Shown piece after piece: positions 15,928-18,814 of a stretch of DNA of 18,814 bases. The stretch covers positions 1-18,814 of the forward strand of contig JAJYXE010000001.1 in NCBI GenBank assembly GCA_021791145.1, given 5' to 3'. How positions within the stretch are numbered: position 1 is the stretch's first letter; every line of letters starts with the position of its first letter. The position numbers and the translations under genes are program-made. The notes beneath the pieces are model-generated. The model saw only the letters and a program-made list of their open reading frames with translations. It was not told where the DNA came from and did not search any database. Source of the stretch: Actinomycetes bacterium. Its GTDB lineage: Bacteria > Actinomycetota > Acidimicrobiia > Acidimicrobiales > RAAP-2.

Positions 15928-16254
15928 TCACAGGTGCGGTGCGAGCTCCTGGAGGAGGTGTCCCTTGCCCTTGGCGCCGACCAGCCGGGCGACGGGCTCG
16001 CCGTCCTTGAACAGGATCAGCGTCGGGATGCTCATGACCTCGAAGCGGCGCGTGACGTCGAGGTTGTCGTCGATGTTGAGCTTGGCCACCTGCAACTTGC
16101 CCGCCTGCTCCTCGGCGATCTCCTCGAGGATGGGCGCGATCATCTTGCACGGGCCGCACCACTCAGCCCAGAAGTCCACCAGGACGGGGACATCCGACGC
16201 CTTGACATGCTCGTCAAAGCTAGCGTCGCTCAGGGTCGTGATCGTCTGGCTCAT
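15928..16254 (-). CDS. trxA: Thioredoxin
   Basis: Thioredoxin reduces protein disulfides in the cytoplasm using electrons from TrxB. The 108-residue protein has the classic active site WAEWCGPCKMIAP with Cys33 and Cys36. It also has VAKLNIDDNLDVTRRFEVMSIPT with the cis-proline Pro77, and LILFKDGEPVARLVGAKGK. The size is standard and there is no signal peptide. The start is ATG at 16254, with AAAGGAG (16264-16270 on the plus coordinate) 9 nt upstream; an upstream in-frame codon at 16278 would pass through this ribosome site and is rejected. It lies 118 nt downstream of trxB, with a hairpin between, and 58 nt upstream of the cwlM-like gene, the same neighbours as trxC in M. tuberculosis. Confidence 0.98.
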   Translation of the reverse strand: MSQTITTLSDASFDEHVKASDVPVLVDFWAEWCGPCKMIAPILEEIAEEQAGKLQVAKLNIDDNLDVTRRFEVMSIPTLILFKDGEPVARLVGAKGKGHLLQELAPHL

Positions 16255-16352
16255 CGCTTGGCGCTCCTTTGCAGCCACGTCGGCCCGTCGCCGTCCGGCT
16301 CCGAGTGGTCAACCCGGCCGTCCGGCCCTCCATTCCCGCCTCGCGCGCTGCC

Positions 16353-16370
16353 CCGGACCAGGCGGTCCGG
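16353..16370 (-). other. 7-bp hairpin between trxB and trxA
   Basis: CCGGACC and GGTCCGG flank the tetraloop AGGC, starting 2 nt after the trxB stop. It may partly terminate or stabilise the trxB message and set the trxB:trxA ratio. No T-run follows on the minus strand. Confidence 0.4.
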
Positions 16371-16372
16371 CG

Positions 16373-17338
16373 TCAACCCGGCCCGTGGCTCGCCTCGAGC
16401 CACCGCTCGGCGTCGATGGCGGCCTGGCAGCCCGAGCCGGCAGCGGTGATCGCCTGGCGGTAGACGTCGTCCTGGACGTCCCCGCAGGCGAAGACGCCCT
16501 CGACGCTCGTCCTCGTCCCGTCGAAGGTCCGCACGTAGCCGTTGTCCCGCAGCTCGACCTGTCCGGCGAAGAGCCCGGTGCTGGGTGTGTGGCCGATGGC
16601 GACGAAGAGCCCGCTCAGTGGCAGCGAGGACTCCTCGCCAGTTGCGACGTCGCGCACGGTCACGCCGGTGACCGTCGTGTCTCCCTCGACGTCGACCACG
16701 AGGGCGTTCCACCGGAACGTGACCTTGGGGTTGGCGAAGGCGCGCTGCTGCATGACCTTCGAGGCGCGCAGCTCGCCGCGCCGGTGGATGATCGTCACCG
16801 AGTCGGCGAACTTGGTGAGAAAGAGCGCCTCCTCGAGCGCCGAGTCCCCGCCGCCGACGACGGCGATGTCCTTGCCCCGAAAGAAGAAGCCATCGCACGT
16901 GGCGCACGTGGAGACCCCGTAGCCGAGCAGGCGGGACTCGTTGGGCAGGCCGAGCATGAGCGACTGCGCGCCCGTCGCGATGATCACGGCGTCCGCCGTC
17001 ACGTCGGGCTCGCCAGCGTGGTCGCCGGCCACCCACAGCCGGAAGGGGCGTTCGGCGAAGTCGACCTTGGTCACCTTGGCAGTGCGCAGCTCGGCGCCGA
17101 AGCGCTGGGCTTGGCCGCGAAAGGCAGCCATCAGTTCGGGGCCCATGACCCCGTCTACGAAGCCGGGAAAGTTCTCGACCTCGGTGGTGAGCATGAGCTG
17201 TCCACCAGGCTGGTCGCTGGTCGAGGACGGCTCGCCCTCGATGACCAGCGGCTCGAGCTGGGCGCGCGCCGTGTAGATGGCGGCCGTGAGGCCCGCCGGT
17301 CCGGATCCCACGATGACGAGGCGACGGTGCTCGCTCAT
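16373..17338 (-). CDS. trxB: Thioredoxin reductase
   Basis: This flavoenzyme passes electrons from NADPH through FAD and a CxxC pair to thioredoxin. The 321-residue protein shows the FAD-binding VIVGSGPAGLTAAIYTARA (8-26), QLMLTTEVENFPGF (48-61) and the redox site STCATCDGFFF, with Cys145 and Cys148. The NADPH-binding AVVGGGDSALEEALFL (159-174) and HRRGELRASK follow, then the second FAD segment GVFACGDVQDDVYRQAITAA (281-300). The length is typical of bacterial low-molecular-weight TrxB. The ATG start at 17338 overlaps the stop of the upstream membrane-protein gene as ATGA, with GGGAG 7 nt before it. trxA lies downstream, so the pair is probably co-expressed. Confidence 0.98.
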   Translation of the reverse strand: MSEHRRLVIVGSGPAGLTAAIYTARAQLEPLVIEGEPSSTSDQPGGQLMLTTEVENFPGFVDGVMGPELMAAFRGQAQRFGAELRTAKVTKVDFAERPFRLWVAGDHAGEPDVTADAVIIATGAQSLMLGLPNESRLLGYGVSTCATCDGFFFRGKDIAVVGGGDSALEEALFLTKFADSVTIIHRRGELRASKVMQQRAFANPKVTFRWNALVVDVEGDTTVTGVTVRDVATGEESSLPLSGLFVAIGHTPSTGLFAGQVELRDNGYVRTFDGTRTSVEGVFACGDVQDDVYRQAITAAGSGCQAAIDAERWLEASHGPG

Positions 17339-17748
17339 CGCGACGCTCCCGCCGTGCGCCTCGGCGAGCGCCGCGACCACGCGGCGAGCCCGGCGGCGAC
17401 GAACACCGCCCCGACCAGCAGGTCGGATGCCCACACCCGCCCGGCGAACGCGTAGACGGTCAGGATCCGCACGAGCGCCACTGACAGCAGCACGGTGAGC
17501 ACGAGGGACCCTGCCGCCACCACCACGCCGAAGACGACCGCCCGCGCGGCCAGCGTGACCGGTCGCACCGTGCGGTCCCGCACGAGTGCCACCACCGACT
17601 CGACCGCGTCAGCGGCCCGAGCGGCGAGATCGGGTCCCCCGGAGACGGGCCCTGGGCTGCCGGAGCCGGGACGCTCGCTGACCCCGGCGGGGGGCGGAGG
17701 AGGGGCGGCTGGAGGTTCCCCCGGGGAGCCGTCGAGATCGTCGCTCAT
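17335..17748 (-). CDS. Small two-helix membrane protein of unknown function
   Basis: I do not recognise this 137-residue protein with certainty. The first 40 residues are Pro/Gly/Ser-rich and acidic (MSDDLDGSPGEPPAAPPPPP). A short amphipathic stretch, LAARAADAVESVVALVRDRT (41-60), leads to two hydrophobic segments at about 66-94 and 106-124. A basic tail, WSRRSPRRTAGASR, ends it. The pattern suggests two transmembrane helices with the N-terminal domain and tail both in the cytoplasm. It recalls actinobacterial holin-X-like or phage-holin-superfamily III proteins, but that is a guess. The start is ATG at 17748, 34 nt after the degV stop. The stop overlaps trxB (ATGA), so the two are coupled in translation. 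Confidence 0.78.
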   Translation of the reverse strand: MSDDLDGSPGEPPAAPPPPPAGVSERPGSGSPGPVSGGPDLAARAADAVESVVALVRDRTVRPVTLAARAVVFGVVVAAGSLVLTVLLSVALVRILTVYAFAGRVWASDLLVGAVFVAAGLAAWSRRSPRRTAGASR

Positions 17749-17782
17749 GGGGTCAGGCTAGCCGCATGCCCCGCCGGCCTGG

Positions 17783-18616
17783 TCAGGCGCGCCGCAGCAT
17801 GCAGACGCCGATGGTGCCGGGCCCGGTGTGCGTCCCCACCACGGGGCCGAGGTCGACGACGGTCGGCGGGACCGGGACGGCCTCGCCCAGCATGGCGAGG
17901 AACGTGTCGAGGTCCTCGGCCGCGCCGTCGACCACGGCCAGGCGCTCGAGGTTCGCCGTGGTGTGCACCTTGTCCGCGAGGTAGCGGAGCGAACGGGCGC
18001 GGGTCCGCTGCTTGGACTCCTCGCCGACGACCCCGTCGCGGACCTGGACGACTGGTTTGATGGAGAGCAGTGAGCCGAGGAGCACCCGGGCGCCGCCGAT
18101 CCGGCCGCCCTTCTCGAGGTGCTCGAGCGTGTCGACCACGCCGTAGACGCTCGTCCGGGGGATGCACGCCTCGGCGCGGCGGGCGACCGTGTCGACGTCG
18201 GCGCCGGACGCCGCCGCCTCGGCTGCCTCGAGCACGATCAGGCCCTCGCCCATGGTGACCGAGCGCGAGTCGACGACGCGCACGGGCACGGGGCTGTCCT
18301 GGGCCCCGGCTTGGGCGGCCTGGTGGGTCGCCGACATGTCCGAGGAGAGCGTGATGCACACCACCCCGTCGCAGCCGTCCGCGGCGGCCTTGCGGTAGAC
18401 CTCGGCGAACGCCCCCGGCGAGGGTGCCGCCGTCTCGGGGAGGGTGGGGCTCGCCTTGCAGCGGGCCCAGAAGTCACCGGGCAAAAGGTCGGGCCAGCTG
18501 CTCAGCTCCTCCGGTCCGAAGCGGACCGTGAGCGGCACGACGACGACCGAGTTGGCCCGCGCCAGCTCGAGGCTCAGGTCGCTGGCGCTATCGGTGACCA
18601 CCTGCACCCGGCTCAT
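17783..18616 (-). CDS. DegV-family fatty-acid-binding protein
   Basis: DegV-family proteins (FakB in Firmicutes) bind a fatty acid; with a FakA-type kinase they present it for phosphorylation. The 277-residue protein has the expected features: VQVVTDSASDL (4-14), PSPGAFAEVY (65-74), the lipid-contact segment VCITLSSDMSATHQAA (86-101), VVDSRSVTMGEGLIVLEAA (114-132), LEHLEKGGRIGGA (164-176), SIKPVVQVRDG (185-195) and the end VVGTHTGPGTIGVCML (259-274). The length is normal. The ATG at 18616 has AGGAGG with a 6-nt spacer. A longer open frame upstream has no conserved sequence. No kinase partner is visible in this window. It begins the minus-strand run that continues to the small membrane protein and trxB. 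Confidence 0.95.
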   Translation of the reverse strand: MSRVQVVTDSASDLSLELARANSVVVVPLTVRFGPEELSSWPDLLPGDFWARCKASPTLPETAAPSPGAFAEVYRKAAADGCDGVVCITLSSDMSATHQAAQAGAQDSPVPVRVVDSRSVTMGEGLIVLEAAEAAASGADVDTVARRAEACIPRTSVYGVVDTLEHLEKGGRIGGARVLLGSLLSIKPVVQVRDGVVGEESKQRTRARSLRYLADKVHTTANLERLAVVDGAAEDLDTFLAMLGEAVPVPPTVVDLGPVVGTHTGPGTIGVCMLRRA

Positions 18617-18622
18617 CGGGTC

Positions 18623-18628
18623 CCTCCT
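18623..18628 (-). promoter_or_regulatory. Ribosome binding site fixing the degV-family start
   Basis: A perfect AGGAGG on the minus strand lies 6 nt before ATG at 18616 and rules out the open frame that continues about 59 codons upstream. Confidence 0.8.
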
Positions 18629-18790
18629 CGCTCGGTCGATCGCCCACGGGTCGCAGGTGACGGCCCGCGCCCGCGCCCGGCTCGTCGAGTCTGTCACGGA
18701 ACGGGTCGCCGCTCGGGCGCCGGGCCTGTGGTCGCTGGCCGCTCCAGCGGACGCCGCTCGTCGGACGGCCCGCCGGTGGTGCACGGTCCG

Positions 18791-18814
18791 CACCGGGCGC
18801 GCCGGCGCCCGGTG
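18791..18814. repeat. Perfect 10-bp inverted repeat at the window edge
   Basis: CACCGGGCGC (18791-18800) and GCGCCCGGTG (18805-18814) flank GCCG. The arms reach the last base, so the repeat may extend beyond it. It is a likely terminator stem or attenuator between degV and the next gene. The stretch 18629-18790 shows nothing else I can support. Confidence 0.5.

Noticed and set aside
15884..17455. 523-codon plus-strand frame opposite trxA and trxB
   Set aside because: Shadow frame of two certain genes; no conserved motif.

Overview
The window is a high-GC bacterial chromosome segment spanning the replication-origin neighbourhood of an actinomycete. Support comes from frequent GTG starts, strong GC bias at third codon positions, and a gene order (rpmH-rnpA-yidD-yidC-jag-rsmG-parA-parB on one side of dnaA; dnaN-recF-DUF721-gyrB-gyrA on the other; then a cwlM-like gene, trxA and trxB) that matches, as I recall it, the Mycobacterium tuberculosis origin region. 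The L34, TrxB and ParB sequences look actinobacterial. Class Acidimicrobiia is my best guess but is inference only.

Layout. Positions 1-7419 hold a leftward (minus) block: the 5' part of gyrA, then gyrB, a DUF721 gene, recF, dnaN and dnaA. DnaA-box-like 9-mers cluster in the dnaA-dnaN gap (5692-6018), the likely oriC, with a smaller cluster just upstream of dnaA (7448-7479). Positions 7885-11537 hold a rightward run: rpmH, rnpA, yidD, yidC, jag/khpB and rsmG, tightly packed with 4-nt GTGA overlaps. A 957-bp gap without a credible gene follows (11538-12494). It contains two parS-like palindromes and several strong inverted repeats. Then come parA and parB (12495-14694), overlapping by 14 nt. 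After a convergent junction, 14886-18616 is minus strand again: a degenerate amidase-like (CwlM-type) gene, trxA, trxB, a small membrane protein and a DegV-family gene.

How the genes work together. DnaA, the beta clamp, RecF and gyrase start and sustain replication. ParA, ParB and parS segregate the new origins. L34, RnpA, YidD, YidC, KhpB and RsmG belong to ribosome and tRNA maturation and membrane-protein insertion. The CwlM-like protein and the thioredoxin pair link to the cell wall and thiol redox.

I saw no mobile element, CRISPR array, tRNA, rRNA or defence system; this is a core region. The points most worth a second look are a YidC without the usual groove arginine, a GyrB with Asn at a position where change is known to give quinolone resistance, a CwlM-like protein lacking its zinc ligands, a ParA with a roughly 165-residue acidic N-terminal extension, and the structured parS-bearing gap before parA.
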